Part shown: in pieces, positions 21,474-34,246 of the stretch
Layout of the letters: each line of letters opens with the position of its first letter
Numbering within the stretch: position 1 is the stretch's first letter
Source of the DNA: Spirogloea muscicola
Lineage: Eukaryota > Streptophyta > Zygnematophyceae > Spirogloeales > Spirogloeaceae
Length of the DNA: 64,000 nucleotides
Reading direction: 5' to 3'
Assembly: GCA_009602725.1 (NCBI GenBank)
Contig: WELB01000028.1
Span: 166,598-230,597, forward strand
Translations under genes and position numbers: made by a program
The notes under the pieces: model-generated
Databases searched by the model: none
What the model saw: only the letters and a program-made list of their open reading frames with translations
Told to the model about the DNA's origin: nothing

Positions 21474-24335
21474 TCAGCCATGGGCCTGTTTCCACTTGCT
21501 GATGCTTTTGTGCAAGATATCTGGCCGATCAGACACCAATAGGTCTACTCCAAGGGCCAGACAATCCAGCTGCATGAAATGCGAAACATTTGGTGTTGTG
21601 AGCAGCTTGCAGGTATATGTTCTGGCTTTTCAGGTGCTACTACCTAGCATACATACAATGTGACTGAAGGAAGAAGACAACTTATGAATGTGAGCTACTT
21701 GAAAAGTAATGGATTTTGTGAGTCATAAGGAACACCAAAACCATGAGAGTCACCAAGATGTACCTGCCCTTCAGCATTATCCAAGTAATCACCAAAGACA
21801 GCCATCCACCTCTGCACAGAGGCCAACAAGGAAAACTTAGGCATCCACCTCTGCCCACAAGACAACCAGGCAAAACAGTGCTGATTGACAATGTACAATG
21901 TCAGCGAGAATCTTCAAGGCCATTCAGGTAAGGGCTGTCTTCCGAGGTAGGATAGAGAAAAGCATCTTGGCTGCTCGACTGTTTCCAAGATTGTGTTGTT
22001 CACCTTGCGGTCATGGAAAGCCTTGATCATGCCTGGAGTGAGCACCTGAGGGAGCGCTCCACAAATCAACATGTCTTCACTCTACATTTGGGCTTAGCAA
22101 GGAATGGAGTTGACTGATTGCACCTGACTAATATTGCTAGTGTCCTGGCCTAGCAACATCTGTGATAACACTCATTACAATATATGCACGTGAGAAGACA
22201 GCAGTCGAGGATGTAGTGACATCCACATAGCTGAGTCCATACGAGGTGCATGCAGAGCATTCTCACATATTCTGAGCAGGTACAAGTCAAGGCATAGTCT
22301 TGGTTAACTACCTTGAAGCCCCATCTGTGTGCAGTTGTACCAACAATCTCATGCTGCAGAGGTGCAAGCCAGAGAAGGCCTAGAAGGTACATTGCATACC
22401 TGCAGATGACAATGAGCTTCATGTCATCTGCAGATTCACTAGTCCGTTGGACGCATGCTAGTACTTCATGCTCAGCTAAACAGTAGCAACCCCCAGATGC
22501 GGGAAGGGGACACACTCCATGAGATTACTATGGTACAAGATTACCAGCAAGGTCAACAAGATATGAGATGCATCAGCTCTTACAGTCTGCAGCTACTTAA
22601 GCATCTTTAGACTGCTGAAGCAATCAATAAATAGCAGTCAGCATTCTTCTCCATGCAAGGAAAGGCAGAGCGTTTGGGTAGTACAAGAAAACCATTGTGT
22701 TTTTGTCAGGCGTCACAGGTACACAAGGTGGTCTCTGCTTTCTAATCTGGGGCAGCGAAAGAAGCAGAGAATGAGGACTATGAGGCAGGCAGCTTGGGAG
22801 TGCACGCAAGCTAAGTGGGTCATGGTACATTCCGCTTTGAATTGCTGGAGTGCTACTAATGCATGATATGCTAACTCCCCTGCTTAAAGAGATTATTAAG
22901 AAAAAAGTTATGCCTGATCTCTCATCCCTGCATTGAGTGCTGAGCCCTATGTAACTGCAGCTCCAGAAGATGGAGATGTGCCCACGGCTCACCTCAAGGT
23001 TTGCAAGAGTGGGGATAGCCCCACAGATAATTCGTTCTTCCAAGCCAAATTTTTTGACTAACTGCAGCATGCAGATACTCTATAAGTCGTGACACTGGCT
23101 CAATGTCACGGCCTTGACATAACCTCCAAGATAGTCTTGACCAAAGAAACTGCTCTACCACTGATCCTTGCAGATACCTGATCTCTCACCTTAAGAGCAT
23201 CTTCAACAGCATTGGCAGCTTTGAAGTCGAGATACAGCACCAGCTCTTGGCAAGGTGCAAACTCAATCAATACCTGCTGGAACATGCTAGACGTCATGGA
23301 ATAGGAATGTCCTTACAAGGAACAGCTACAAAGAAGATCTTGCTGGCAGGAGCAAGCATTAGCATCAGGAACAATGACCAGCTTGGCCCAACTATCAGGT
23401 TGTAGATAGACTGCACCTCATTCAAAGACGGGATTTGGTGACCTTGGCCTCGGAAAGGGAAAGACTTGCCCGAGTCTGGAGTGAACCAGTATGCTGCATC
23501 TAGCTTCCTGCAGGATCAGTTGCCATTCTGTAGAGTAATTAGACACACTATTTTACTGCTGAGCTACACAAATTTGCAATACTCTATGAGCTTCTATGAT
23601 GCCTTGTTCTGCATATGTCTTTGCATTGTACACGGCTCAGATACTTCCGTGCAACCTGCCTGTTATATACATTAGAATCTATACTTGTCCTTGTCGTTAG
23701 GCATCACCTAAGTTCTTCAAATGCGAGATCAGCTACTAATCCTTTCCCATTGGTAGTGTCATCCACTTGCAGATTGTGCATTATCACCTAGATGAAGAGA
23801 TAAAGGTGTCATCTTGAGATTCTGTCAAGTGACAGTCGCGCACGTGTCTGTCATCAAAAATCAACCACCAGGACAGAGACAAGGAGGGCCAGCAACAGGC
23901 TTACAAGATGTCCATCCTTTGACTTCTGAATGTCAAATTCCAGCATCTGTGTTGTGCATACAGTGCCATTGTCACTGATTGCCTTCACCACGTTGCGAAA
24001 GGCGAGCATTGTGTTCTCTGGCCACAAGCGACTTCCACCTCTGCAGGAAAGATTTCCTAAATGACCTGGTCAGACAGGTTGTTAATAACAAGGCTTGTCT
24101 CAGCAACTTCGTTATGGTTAATATGGTGGATGCATATGGCCAACTCACTATGACTTTTGCAGCCGCACCTGTGACTAGCGTGCACAGGTCGTTTGAGCTT
24201 TGCAAGCACAGGGCTGATAAGCGGGTCAACAGGTGTATCTCGTCGCACGTATTTCTCATAGAAGGGCTTGAAAATGAGTAAGACAGCTCCCAGGCTTCCA
24301 GCCACACTGACAGCAATTGCAGCCGAAGGGTACAT
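21474..24335 (-). CDS. GDPD: Membrane-anchored glycerophosphodiester phosphodiesterase
   Basis: Hydrolyses glycerophosphodiesters to sn-glycerol-3-phosphate and an alcohol. Eleven exons join in phase to 320 residues: 24335-24169, 24040-23905, 23787-23708, 23507-23417, 23273-23190, 23061-22993, 22746-22685, 22399-22312, 22045-22004, 21811-21764, 21569-21474. Residues 5-26 form a hydrophobic N-terminal anchor. HRGGSRLWPENTMLAFRNVV holds the catalytic His, Arg and Glu region. QMLEFDIQKSKDGHLVIMHN gives the metal-binding Glu/Asp and second His; the usual HD is HN here. LVLYLDFKAANAVEDALK, MYLLGLLWLAPL, VLTPGMIKAFHDRK and LGVDLLVSDRPDI complete the TIM barrel. An in-frame TAG upstream of 24335 fixes the start. 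Exon 10 has a second in-frame acceptor 39 nt upstream. Confidence 0.92.
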
Positions 24336-25569
24336 ATTGGCAGAACTCTACACAGTGGAACAGGTAAGTATCTGTAAGATACAATTGAGAGTTGCTCAGT
24401 AGAGGCTTCCTGCAAGCTTGTGCATCAGAATTGACTTGTTAAACAGATACTGGCTTCAACAGAAGGCAGTAAGCACATTTTGGGCTAGTGGTTCGTCTTG
24501 CCCCTTAATGTCTGAATGTAGGTGTCAGTGCAGAGGCATTGGTGCTGTGTTGTGATAAATCTAAACCTGGGAGCAAAATGCAATGCTTCCATACCTGACT
24601 ACCACGTTCTAGCCATAACACGTTCAAGTCAAATGACTGATACTGCTTACACACAAAGCATGCCAAGACATAACAACAACATGTCGCCCATTGCAACTGA
24701 CCTGCTCAAGTTGCTCGAGAGCAGTAACTGTGCTATGTCCTTCAGGTCCGCACAGGAAGGACAGAGAGAAGGACAATCCTTCCAATCTCAGCACGAACGT
24801 CAACTTTCAACCGCCTGGCCAAGTCAGCCTCTTGTCTCATTGCAAATCCAACGTGGCCAGCGGCCGCTGCTGATGACATGGAGAGCCACACTGGACCGGC
24901 GGCGTTCGCGGCCGCCAACCGGCTCCGTGACTGGCGTGGCAAGTGCTGCTGGCGGCCGCAGGCCGCCGGTGGCAACGACGCTGGCCGGGACGGAGAAATG
25001 AAGAGGAGAGAGACTGTTTAAGTAGAGGGCGATGACTGTCATTGGCATTTCGTTTTCTGAAAAGCTTACCCCAGCCATTGCCTTACATACGATGGCGCTT
25101 CTTTGCCGCTGGCTGGCAACGGCAAGTCAGCACCGGGAAGTGCTCTAGTGATAATGGAGACGATCGTGAATTCTGCGTATCCTTCACTACCAAAACAGAT
25201 TGCAGCCAGGTGACTGACGGGTCACGGTCAGCTGCCGCTATCGGCAAAGCGATCTGCCGTCCACTGCAAACTCCCGTCGCCGCCGCTGCACGCCGCCATC
25301 GCCGCTGCCGCCGCTGCCTGCTTGCCCGACTTCGTGTCTAGCCGCCGGCACTCAACGCCGGCATTCGCCGCAAGATCGAGGGCTGGTTTCCGCGAGCATT
25401 GCAGATATCTTGCAGGCCAGATGCTCTCCTTGTGCAGCTCAATCAGCAGCTTAAGCGCTGCTCGCTGAAGGGCTGGAGTCACCAGGTGTGGCCGCAGTGA
25501 ACGTGAGATACTTGCAGCCATGCTTACAACAGCATATCGACGCTGCTTCAGCCATTGACTTGCCGAAAT
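24336..25569. other. Spacer between divergent GDPD and allantoinase, with weak minus-strand coding signs
   Basis: On the minus strand, 24975-24742 reads MSSAAAAGHVGFAMRQEADL, ARRLKVDVRAEIGRIVLL. Further down, SFDLNVLWLERGSQ (24640-24599) lies between TATCAG and GTATGG. These could be exons of a small gene or 5' exons of GDPD, but I could not join them. 25042-25569 is GC-rich and probably contains the allantoinase promoter and 5' UTR. An open minus frame there (25228-25806) is a composition shadow. Confidence 0.3.
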
Positions 25570-28500
25570 ATGGAGCTCCTGAAGCCCCTGTACACCAGCT
25601 GGGCGACACCGGTCCTGCTTTTTGCCATCGCTTATGCCTGCGTGTACCTTCCTCATCGCGAGAAAGGGGTGCGGCCTGCACAGCAAGCATACCAGGCAGC
25701 CTTGCCTGCCTGACTGGCGTGTGTAACACAGCTCGAACGCCAACCTGAACATCAACATGCAATCATCGCTGGTCACTGCTGCACCTACTCGTGACTTCCT
25801 TGCCATATCAAGTTTGCCTTGACGCTGCTAATTCTCGTCCTACCTGATCAATACAGCTCCAAGAAGCCTGCAGTCTGTACGATTATGAGCACTATGTGCT
25901 GTATAGCAGGCGGGTTGTGACGCCAAAAGGGATTCAACCTGCTGCAAGTACGTTGTATTTCACCCAATGTACCAGCTGTAAACAGCAAGTACTCCCTTTA
26001 TATAGACGTATTTGTGATATGTACCTAGTACACTGTTGCTGCCAGAGCTGAAAGGCACAGTGCACACCACACTAGGGCTTCTAGCAGGAACAATTGATCA
26101 AGCATATCACGTGCTTGTCTTGGGAGCGATTGTATACGTCACCTTAATCACAAGATGGGGTCTGAATACCATGGCAAAACCTATTTCGCAGGATCAGCTG
26201 CTGCTTAGCTGACCAAGTGCATTGAGGCTTGCAGTTGAGGTCTTGCATGGAAGGATTGCTTCCGTGATAAAGCGACAAGAAGCACCTGTCACTTCAGAGA
26301 AGCTTCCAGTCGTAGATTACGGCAGCCTTGTTATCTCTCCAGGACTTGTTGACATGTAAAGCCATCAGAGCCATCTCATGCCAAATGCACTTTGATCAGG
26401 ATCGGCAGAGCTTGCCATTATTTCCTCACAGAGTCCCCTCAGCTCTTGGACAGCCAGGAAACTTGTGCCGCTTGCATGCTTGTACTTTCTCTAGATCTAA
26501 CAAACATTTGTGTGAATGTCAAAGGAGCCAATAGCGTTGACAGACTTGCTTAAGAGTGCCATTTGTCCATATGTCAAACGTTAAGGGCACTTCAGAAGCT
26601 TACGCGTCAAGGGCACAGCCAATACTGAAGTGTGATGCTTGCTGATTGGGAACTGTGCATCTGTTGCAGTCATGTCCATCTGAATGAGCCAGGTCGCACT
26701 GAGTGGGAAGGATTTGTCTCAGGGACTCGTGCTGCTGCAGCAGGTGGTGGACTCACAAAAGTTGGACAATGTGCATGCGTGGTCCCTCTCCTGCTGTTAG
26801 CTGCTATATTTTGTGATGCCATGCTGGCTTGTGATTGCACGTTTCTGATTATTCAGCTCTGATTCAGATTACACATGGAATGCGGGCTTGAGTTGTCCTC
26901 AAAATGAAATCTGTGCATTTCCTATAGGTGGCATCACAACTTTGGTGGACATGCCCTTAAATAGCATACCAACAACGATCAACAAAGAGGCATTGCTCCT
27001 CAAGGTTTGTGTTTGTTTCTGACCTCAGGCATGGCTTTTCAGACAGTAATAACATGCTCGTGCAAGGGCTTGAGGTGTCCGAGCATTGCCTGGTAATTAC
27101 GAGGGATTTAAGGCAAGAATGAGCTCACAACATCCAGTTATGGATCTTCATTCACAATAGTTGGAAAGATTTCAGTTTTGTAGCATGCTTCAAGTGTCCT
27201 TAGCTATTTGCTTCAGGTCCTTAGCCAACTTTGTTGCTCATTCTTTGGGCTTGATGACAGCTAGCAGCAGCCGAAGGGAAACTAGCGGTTGATGTGGGTA
27301 AGCAACTACGATATTTGTCTGCCAATCTTTGTCGCACGAGTTAGTGCTCGCTGTATATGAGCACGAGATTGGTGCCTGCTTCCAGAGCACCACGATCTAG
27401 CTGTACTTCTTTCGCACGATTGAGCAACATATAGCTGCTATAGTTATCTACAGTGCCTGAGCTGCTCTGGCCTCTCCTTGGCAGGCTTCTGGGGAGGTCT
27501 TGTGACAGAAAATGCATTGGAGCCTGCTGTCTTGGACGACCTGCTTAAAGAAGGTGCTCTTGGTTTGAAGGTAGGCATAGACTGTTCCAGTATGACTGCA
27601 TCTACATAGCCTCCGTCGAGACCTGCATTGCTCAAATATCTCAGCACGTCTGTGTTGTCATTGCCATTGCAGTCTTTCATGTGTCCTTCCGGCATCAATG
27701 ACTTCCCTGACACAAATGCTACTCACTTTGAGGTTAGCCAATTGTTGCTACCCTTGCATTGTTGCTTTCTTAGTGTCGTAGCCATATGCTCTCAAGGTCT
27801 ACGTCCAGCTTGCACAAGACCTCATCGATGCTGATGGATAAATAGTTTATGCTTGCATTTCACTTGTTAAGCTGTTGCATCCTATGAAGTTTAGCAATGC
27901 TTACAGAAGCCATTCTTGCCAGTAGGTAGCCCTGCCAATACTTGCAAAATACGGGCGGCCACTACTTGTCCACGGAGAGCTTGTTCTGCCAATTGTGAAC
28001 AGTGACCATGAGCAGCAAGAAGAAGACCCGCAGAACTATTCCACCTATCTCCGCTCACGACCACCCTCCTGGCAAGCACTGCAATTCTACTCAGAAGCAT
28101 GGATGCTCGAAGCCCTTCTTATGCTGCCAACAGACTTATGCTTCCTACTAGTGGGTTCATCCTGCTTTAGCTACTCGGGCTTGTAGCATGGGATGCGTTA
28201 GTTTCCTTCCAACCTTCTGCAATAAGAAGAGAGCTTTCCAATTGCAGGGAGGAGGCAGCTGTGAGGCATCTGATGCAAGTAGCCAATGAAACTGCACCAG
28301 GCGGCTATGCCGTAGGTGCTCGAGTACATCTGGCACATCTATCCGATCCAAATTGCCTTCCACTGATCGAGGTACTTTGACTTCGTTTCAGAAGGTCGGA
28401 GTTGGATGTAAACTGCATCCAGAGCTCAAAGCATGCACCTACGAGAGTTTGTGAATGAGTGGCAATCGCAATCACTTTCACAATGTCCAGGAAGCCAAGG

Positions 28501-30067
28501 TAGCAGGGGCTGATGTGACAGTTGAGACCTGCCCCCATTACCTCACATTTTCGGCTGAGGAAATTCAAAGAGGCGATACAAGGTTCAAGTGTGCACCACC
28601 AATACGGCCAGCTGCCATGAGAGAGCTTCTGTGGGAAGGATTGCTGGTAACGACCTGAAGCCTCTTTGCTTGCTGGTTTGATAGGCCAATTGGAACATCT
28701 ATCAGCAGGACGGGTGTTGGCATTTACATCCAGCACATATAATCAGTCCTTCCAATGAGTTTACCTAGTCTTATGCAGGTGCTTCTGTGATTGATAATTA
28801 GATTGCAATTGCTTCTGCAGAATGGGCAAATTGATCTTCTCAGCTCTGACCACTCACCAGCTCCACCAGAATTGAAACTGCTAGAGGAAGGCAACTTCCT
28901 ACGGGCCTGGGGAGGCATATCAGGACTTCAGGTGCCCATACTGTGTTGGACACTGAATTTTACTCAGGAGGTAAAAGTGTCAGATAGTCACTACAATATC
29001 GTACAGACATATAAGAAGGAGCATGCTCCTCCGAAATTGGAATGCGTTGAGGATGACTGACAAGGATAATCCAGTAATCCCGACGGTGTGATTGTGTATC
29101 ATATGTTGCTGGGTCTAGTTTGGGCTCTCAGCCACTTGGACAGCCGGCAGCACAAGGGGGGTGACATTTCAGCAACTGGCAGATTGGTGGAGCAGTCGGC
29201 CGGCTGATGTTGCCAACCTGCATCAGAAGGTAATTTGTATGCATCATTCTCATTATGGTTTGCTGAAATAGGAAGCTGCACACGCTGCATCTTGCTACTC
29301 AATGGCACCTCCACTTCGCTCATGGGCAATGTATCAAAAGAATCACGGGCAATGTATCAAAAATTTATTGAAGTAGTGGGACATCCTCTAGGCTGCAACA
29401 CTTGCCCCTACACAGCCACGAGGGCTATCTTTGTCCCCTTAGCATGTCCTCGCTTCTCATTCAATTTTGACTGGCCTTGTTGACATACAACTCCTCCCTT
29501 ATCTTGTAATCAGTTCCTTAAGATTCTTAGCCTGGACTGGATTCTCTGCCCTTGGCAACATCTCAGCTTACTTGCAGCATGTAAAGATTGACATGTTCAG
29601 AAAAGCTGTGCATCTCATTCATGCTTGTCTTATACAACATCTGTCCCCCTTTGCCAGGGCCACATTGAGAACGGTAGGGATGCTGATTTTGTTGTGTGGG
29701 ATCCAGATGCTTCGTTCACTCTGAACGAAAGCTTCCCCATCTTTCACAAACACAAGGTATGAATCAGCCTGCACTTGTGGCCCATCCAGCTTGACATATG
29801 ACGGGCTAAGATGAAAATAGGTTTGGAAGAGTATGCACAGTCTTAGCTTGCCAGAGTAGTGGCATCAAACTACCTCCTAGTTATATCCAAAGTGCTGTTG
29901 CCCTCAGTCATCAGGCCCAACCTGTGATGTTGCTGGTGTAGATGACGCCGTACTCAGGACATGTCTTCCATGGAAGGGTAATATGTACATTTGTACGTGG
30001 GCACATGGTTTTTGCGAACGGCACTCACGCCAAGAGGCCGTGCGGCAAGGTGATCCTAGCACATTAG
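25570..30067 (+). CDS. ALN: Allantoinase
   Basis: Zinc amidohydrolase that opens allantoin to allantoate in purine nitrogen recycling; the plant enzyme is in the ER. Fifteen exons join in phase to 505 residues, the usual plant length: 25570-25668, 25857-25947, 26235-26355, 26670-26743, 26928-27004, 27261-27297, 27485-27570, 27673-27732, 27926-28071, 28248-28371, 28491-28646, 28821-28931, 29119-29229, 29658-29756, 29942-30067. Residues 10-27 are a hydrophobic signal/anchor ([18 protein letters not shown]). Metal-site motifs are all present: [18 protein letters not shown], the lysine in [30 protein letters not shown] and [22 protein letters not shown] and [11 protein letters not shown] also match the family. 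The intron 28072-28247 starts with GC instead of GT; only that junction keeps [10 protein letters not shown] in frame. Confidence 0.96.
28072..28247 (+). other. ALN: GC-AG intron in allantoinase
   Basis: The donor reads TCCTG/GCAAGC and the acceptor CAATTGCAG/GGAGG. Joining here gives [15 protein letters not shown], which aligns with the family. No GT nearby preserves the frame. Confidence 0.75.
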
Positions 30068-31077
30068 ACCTCGAGCACTGTGGTGTAAAGCTGCTGGTAA
30101 TGATGTTGCACTTGATGGTGCTTGACTGCAAGCCTTATGTACATAGGTAGCATACGTGACAACCTTGGCTTAAAGCGCTTACGTGTGCAAGGTAGTGTCC
30201 ATAGGTAGTCTCCATCATTCTTTGTATTACTGCTGTAGACAAGTTATCAAAGTAGCAGCAATCATTTGGGGCAAAGGATGTATTCTATTTTGGGGCGAAG
30301 TACGTAGTCTAGACCATGTAAGCATGGCCTGAAGGGACTTCTGGTGATCTATTTGCCCATTTCCACTAGTCTCTGTAACATGCCATGTTGCGCACATTTG
30401 CTGCAAGCTTATCCTCTATCAGCAAGCAGTATCGGCAGTATGTCCTTGAAAACGAGGTGACTAGCAAAAGAGGTGACCAGGAATGATGATATGTCCGGGC
30501 AAGAGCTACCGAGGAAGCGATAAATACGAGGCATGACTTCAGCTGTCAGAAAGGGTCGTCCTAAAGTAGCAAGGTCAGCCCCGTCATGCACCAGCATGTT
30601 CTCTTACGATGGTGCAAACGGGCATACATCTTCTTTAGGCCACGATGTCCAGCCCTTGTTACTTCTGTTTGGGCCAGCCCTTCGTACCTGCAGCTCCCTG
30701 TACTCAATCTCGGCTTGTCTTAAGGCATCTCTTCCTTGCGGGCTCTCTACAGCTGCCGTTTCCTTTGGGGTGGTCCTTGGTCAACAGCACACACAACCTC
30801 GCTATATCGAACCTCGTGGCGCAGCTCGGGGCTGCACTCCAAGGAAACCACCGTCAGCTAACCGTGCAGCTGGGCAGTGCTACCCCCTGCCTTTCTCTGC
30901 CCAACCACGGCCGGAACGCAACCGTCGGATGGAGCGGCGGCCAAGCGGGGGACCGGATCGATCGGCTAGGAGGCCCCCTGTCCCGGCGCACGGGCCCCCG
31001 GGGGTTTTGGGGGGCCGGGGGCCTGGGCGGGGTTTAACTACTCCTCAAACCCCGAGCCCTCGTCGCCGCCGCGGCCT

Positions 31078-31122
<45 letters not shown>

Positions 31123-31240
31123 GGATTTGCGGGCTTCACAGCGCAGTGCAGCGAAGGGCAGTGTCTTAGGGGTCTCCTGCAGCTTCGGATCCAGCAGAAG
31201 CGGCGGCGGCGGCGGTGGCGGCCTTGGCAGCGGCGGCGCC
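30068..31240. other. Spacer and eS24 promoter region
   Basis: No gene is supported from 30068 to 30900. From about 30950 the DNA is GC-rich with a GCC run (31076-31120) and a GGC run just before the eS24 ATG. This is probably the promoter and 5' UTR. Long open frames here are composition artefacts. Confidence 0.45.
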
Positions 31241-32486
31241 ATGGCGGACGCCAAGGCGTGCACCGTGCGGACGCGCAAGTTCATGACCAACCGCCTGCTC
31301 TCGCGACGGCAATTCGTGAGCGCCCTCCGACCCGTCGCCGCCGCCGCCGCCGCCGTCCAGCCGACACCTCCGCCGTGTCCCGTCGCAGCGCCAGCTTCCG
31401 AGCCTCCACTGGGCGCACGGCACTGATGGTCGCTCCTCTGCGCGCGCCCCGCAGATCATTGACGTGCTTCATCCGGGGCGGCCGAACGTCTCCAAGGTCA
31501 GACTCAGCATACACGCCACGTCAAGTCTGTACATCCAGTCGTTGCCGAGGTCGTTCACGCGCTGTGGCTGGCCCTCGGCCGTTGGCACTCACTGTCGTCT
31601 CTTGACTGCGCCGCTGTGGCGCCTTGGCTTCCCACCCTCTTCCCGAGGACTTGGTGGTGGGCTTGCCAACTTGAAGCCGCCTGTCAACACCTCTCATGCT
31701 TTCCCTTGCCCCCCCCCAAAACCCACTGGGCAGGCCGAGCTCAAGGAGAAGCTGCAGAAGCTGTACGATGTGCGGGACGTGCAGACCATCTTTGTGTTTG
31801 GCTTCCGCACGCAATTCGGTGGTGGGAAGTCGACGGGCTTTGGCCTCATCTACGACAGCCTGGAGACGGCGAAGAAGTTCGAGCCCAAGTATCGGCTCAT
31901 CCGGGTGCGCTTGGCTGCTGACCTTGTCGCACTGGCTTTCACCGCACTGCTTGTGTGAAGCTGTCAGCTCGTCATACCTTGGATATATGGGGCAGCTCTC
32001 TCACATGATGAAAGGGTGTTGCTTTCCCGCATGCAGAACGGGCTTGCTACAAAGGTTGAGAAGTCCAGAAAGCAGATCAAGGAGCGGAAAAACCGCACAA
32101 AGAAGATCAGGGGAACTAAGAAGGTATGCCAGTCTCCAGGCCTTCTTCACCTGCTTGCGTTCAATGGCTAGGGCGATGAGCACCGCAGTTCCTTGCATAG
32201 GGCCCGCAACCTCGCTGCTCGTGAGGCTTCTCTGGTCACAATCTCACAGGGAGCTTAGCTACTCTGTGGAAGTCTGGCCAAGCAGACAGAATTGGCCTTG
32301 CTTCTCACAGTGCTGAGCAGCAGTTCAAAGCTCTCTCCCTCTCTCTCTCTTCCCGTCCCTCCCTCCCTCCCTCCCTCCCCATCTCCCCCTGCCCGGTGTC
32401 TGTTCGTGTAACACTTACTTGTACTGCTGTCTCCTGTGTCCCTTCAGGCTAAGGGAGCTGGTGAGGCAGCCAAGAAGAAGAAGTAG
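31241..32486 (+). CDS. RPS24: 40S ribosomal protein eS24
   Basis: Small-subunit ribosomal protein. Five exons join in phase to 137 residues, the normal length: 31241-31315, 31455-31496, 31734-31904, 32037-32123, 32448-32486. [20 protein letters not shown] is the conserved N-terminus. [42 protein letters not shown] and KIRGTKK follow, with a Lys-rich C-terminus (EAAKKKK-stop). The start is fixed by the family N-terminus and a GGCGCC-ATGG context. The last intron holds a CT-rich tract. Confidence 0.97.
32330..32388 (+). repeat. CT/CCCT-rich simple repeat in an eS24 intron
   Basis: CTCTCCCTCTCTCTCTCTTC followed by several CCCT units. It lies in the last eS24 intron and may act as an extended pyrimidine tract. 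Confidence 0.8.
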
Positions 32487-32929
32487 AGGAGCTAGCTGTC
32501 GAACAGTGCCGCCATGCATTACTTGTCTGATTCGGCCCTCTCTTTTGCCAGAAGTACTCAGGTGCACCACTTTGAAGCAGGTTTTGCTACAAATGGCGAG
32601 CTTGAGGTCAAGCTCAGAGCATCTTGGTGCTATTAAGAAAGCTTTCTATCGCATGTCCTACTGAAATATAAGGGTATTTGGTCAGCATGAAAGGCAATGC
32701 TTCATGTTCAGTGAAACTCAGCTCCTTTTGGAGCCGGTGTTGCCTGCAACTTAATGTGAAAAGTCTGTCCAGGATGAGATGTTGGATACTCAATGAATTG
32801 TGCTGGCTGAAGCCCTTCTTGATTCTACTAGGCATTGCCAACTCTCAGGTTGACATGTCTGAGAGCATTGTCACACCATGACAGGCGCGTGTTTTTGTTG
32901 CCTAGACCACATACATTAAGAGAGCTTCA

Positions 32930-33095
32930 TGATTTGAAGCGGTGGCTGTGAAGGCCAGCCCGAAAAGAATGGACAAGGTCTTGGGAGAAGCCACTGTGCT
33001 AGTGACAGGACAATGCAAACCACTTAGCAGACCAAATGGCTATCACAGATAGTAGTCAGTAAGCGCGAGTCAACAGCCGCTAATAGCAATAACTA
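32930..33095 (-). mobile_element. LINE 3' end with hairpin core
   Basis: The plus strand shows GGTGGCTGTGAAGGCCAGCC followed by CGAAAAGAATGGACAAGGTC, the reverse of the hairpin element. At 33055-33085 it carries TCAGTAAGCGCGAGTCAACA, the reverse of the LINE terminus (LLTRAY-stop). Same order as in the islands, in a short copy. Confidence 0.6.
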
Positions 33096-34246
33096 ACGAG
33101 TAGCAGCAGGAATGAGAAAGCAGCAGGAGGTGAGTTGCCCATATTGCGTACTCAGGCGGGCGACTATTATATACAATCACATCGCTCGGCTGTCTGGCCC
33201 AATCGGCTGTGAGCACTTGACTTTGGGCAACTGAGCCATCATCGCTACTCAGTCGCTGCCACTCCCTTGCAGCTTGTCATTGAGTCAGCAGCACTTGACC
33301 TCCAAATAAAATACTGCTAGAGGCATGCTACCTATAGCTTACTTCCTCTATGGCACTCCACAGTCAGGTCGCATGACCTGGGCATAGCTGAATTGGCTGT
33401 ATGAGTGGAGTGGCAAGCTGTACGATGATCGTTCAGACGAAGTTCTCAACACTGATTGCAGTAGACATTCGCTCCGACAGGTATAGGGCGGGAAGCCTTT
33501 CGTTGGATACGAGGTTCGTTCTAAAAGCTTCACTCCGCATTATTCGTCAGTCGTTGATTCGGAGATTGATCTGAGGTATCCGCGTGTTCATCCAAGCCAG
33601 CAGGGTCAGTCAAGAACAAAAGAACCAAATGCGGGATGTCACAATCACATAGCAACATTTGATCCAGGCCACCATTAAGGATGTGGTCACCACTGATGGC
33701 CTCTTTGGTGAAAAGGCTGCTGCTGACCCTTCGGTCATGCAGGACAAGCATAAAACTCACAACATGAAAAATTAAACATCTGAAAGCTTTAGAAAGGCGC
33801 AGAGGGACAGATCAACAAGAACGCTAGTAAAAATAGTATGGTTAAGATGAAGTATTTTGGTGACAAACTTTGAGGTATTGCTGCAGTAACACTAATGCCA
33901 ACAGTGTAGTCCTAAGGAGAATGATAGGAACAACTCCTGCCTATATGGAAGAACCCCACAGAGCAGTTTGCAGCGTAGGGCACAGTTGATGCAGAAGAGG
34001 CAGCTCTGAAGCCCAAATGCAGGCATTCTGCCAAGTATGCCCTACTAAATTAAACTAGTGCAACCTGCTCTAGCAAGTGGGGAACGCCCAGAAGGCACGC
34101 GTACTCCCAGCTCAAGAAAACATCCACCGAAGAAACAAGAAAAGGAAACTCTTATACGCTCCTAAGCAGCTGGTCCCAGCTCCCAAAATTCCTGCTCCAG
34201 CTGAGGCTGAAATCCTCCAACCAAGCCCCGCACTGGTTCCCGATCC
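33096..34246. other. Spacer 3' of the PABP gene, no gene seen
   Basis: AT-richer sequence with only short open frames. It presumably holds the 3' ends of PABP (minus strand) and eS24. Confidence 0.4.

Noticed and set aside
25228-25806. Long minus-strand open frame opposite the allantoinase start.
   Set aside because: It overlaps the well-supported allantoinase exon 1 and has no domain or splice context.
30533-31426. Plus-strand 297-codon open frame ahead of and over eS24 exon 1.
   Set aside because: Arg/Pro/Gly runs from GCC repeats; it overlaps the eS24 start in another frame.
33340-33780. Possible solo LTR 3' of the PABP gene.
   Set aside because: No clear TG...CA ends, primer site or target duplication could be found.
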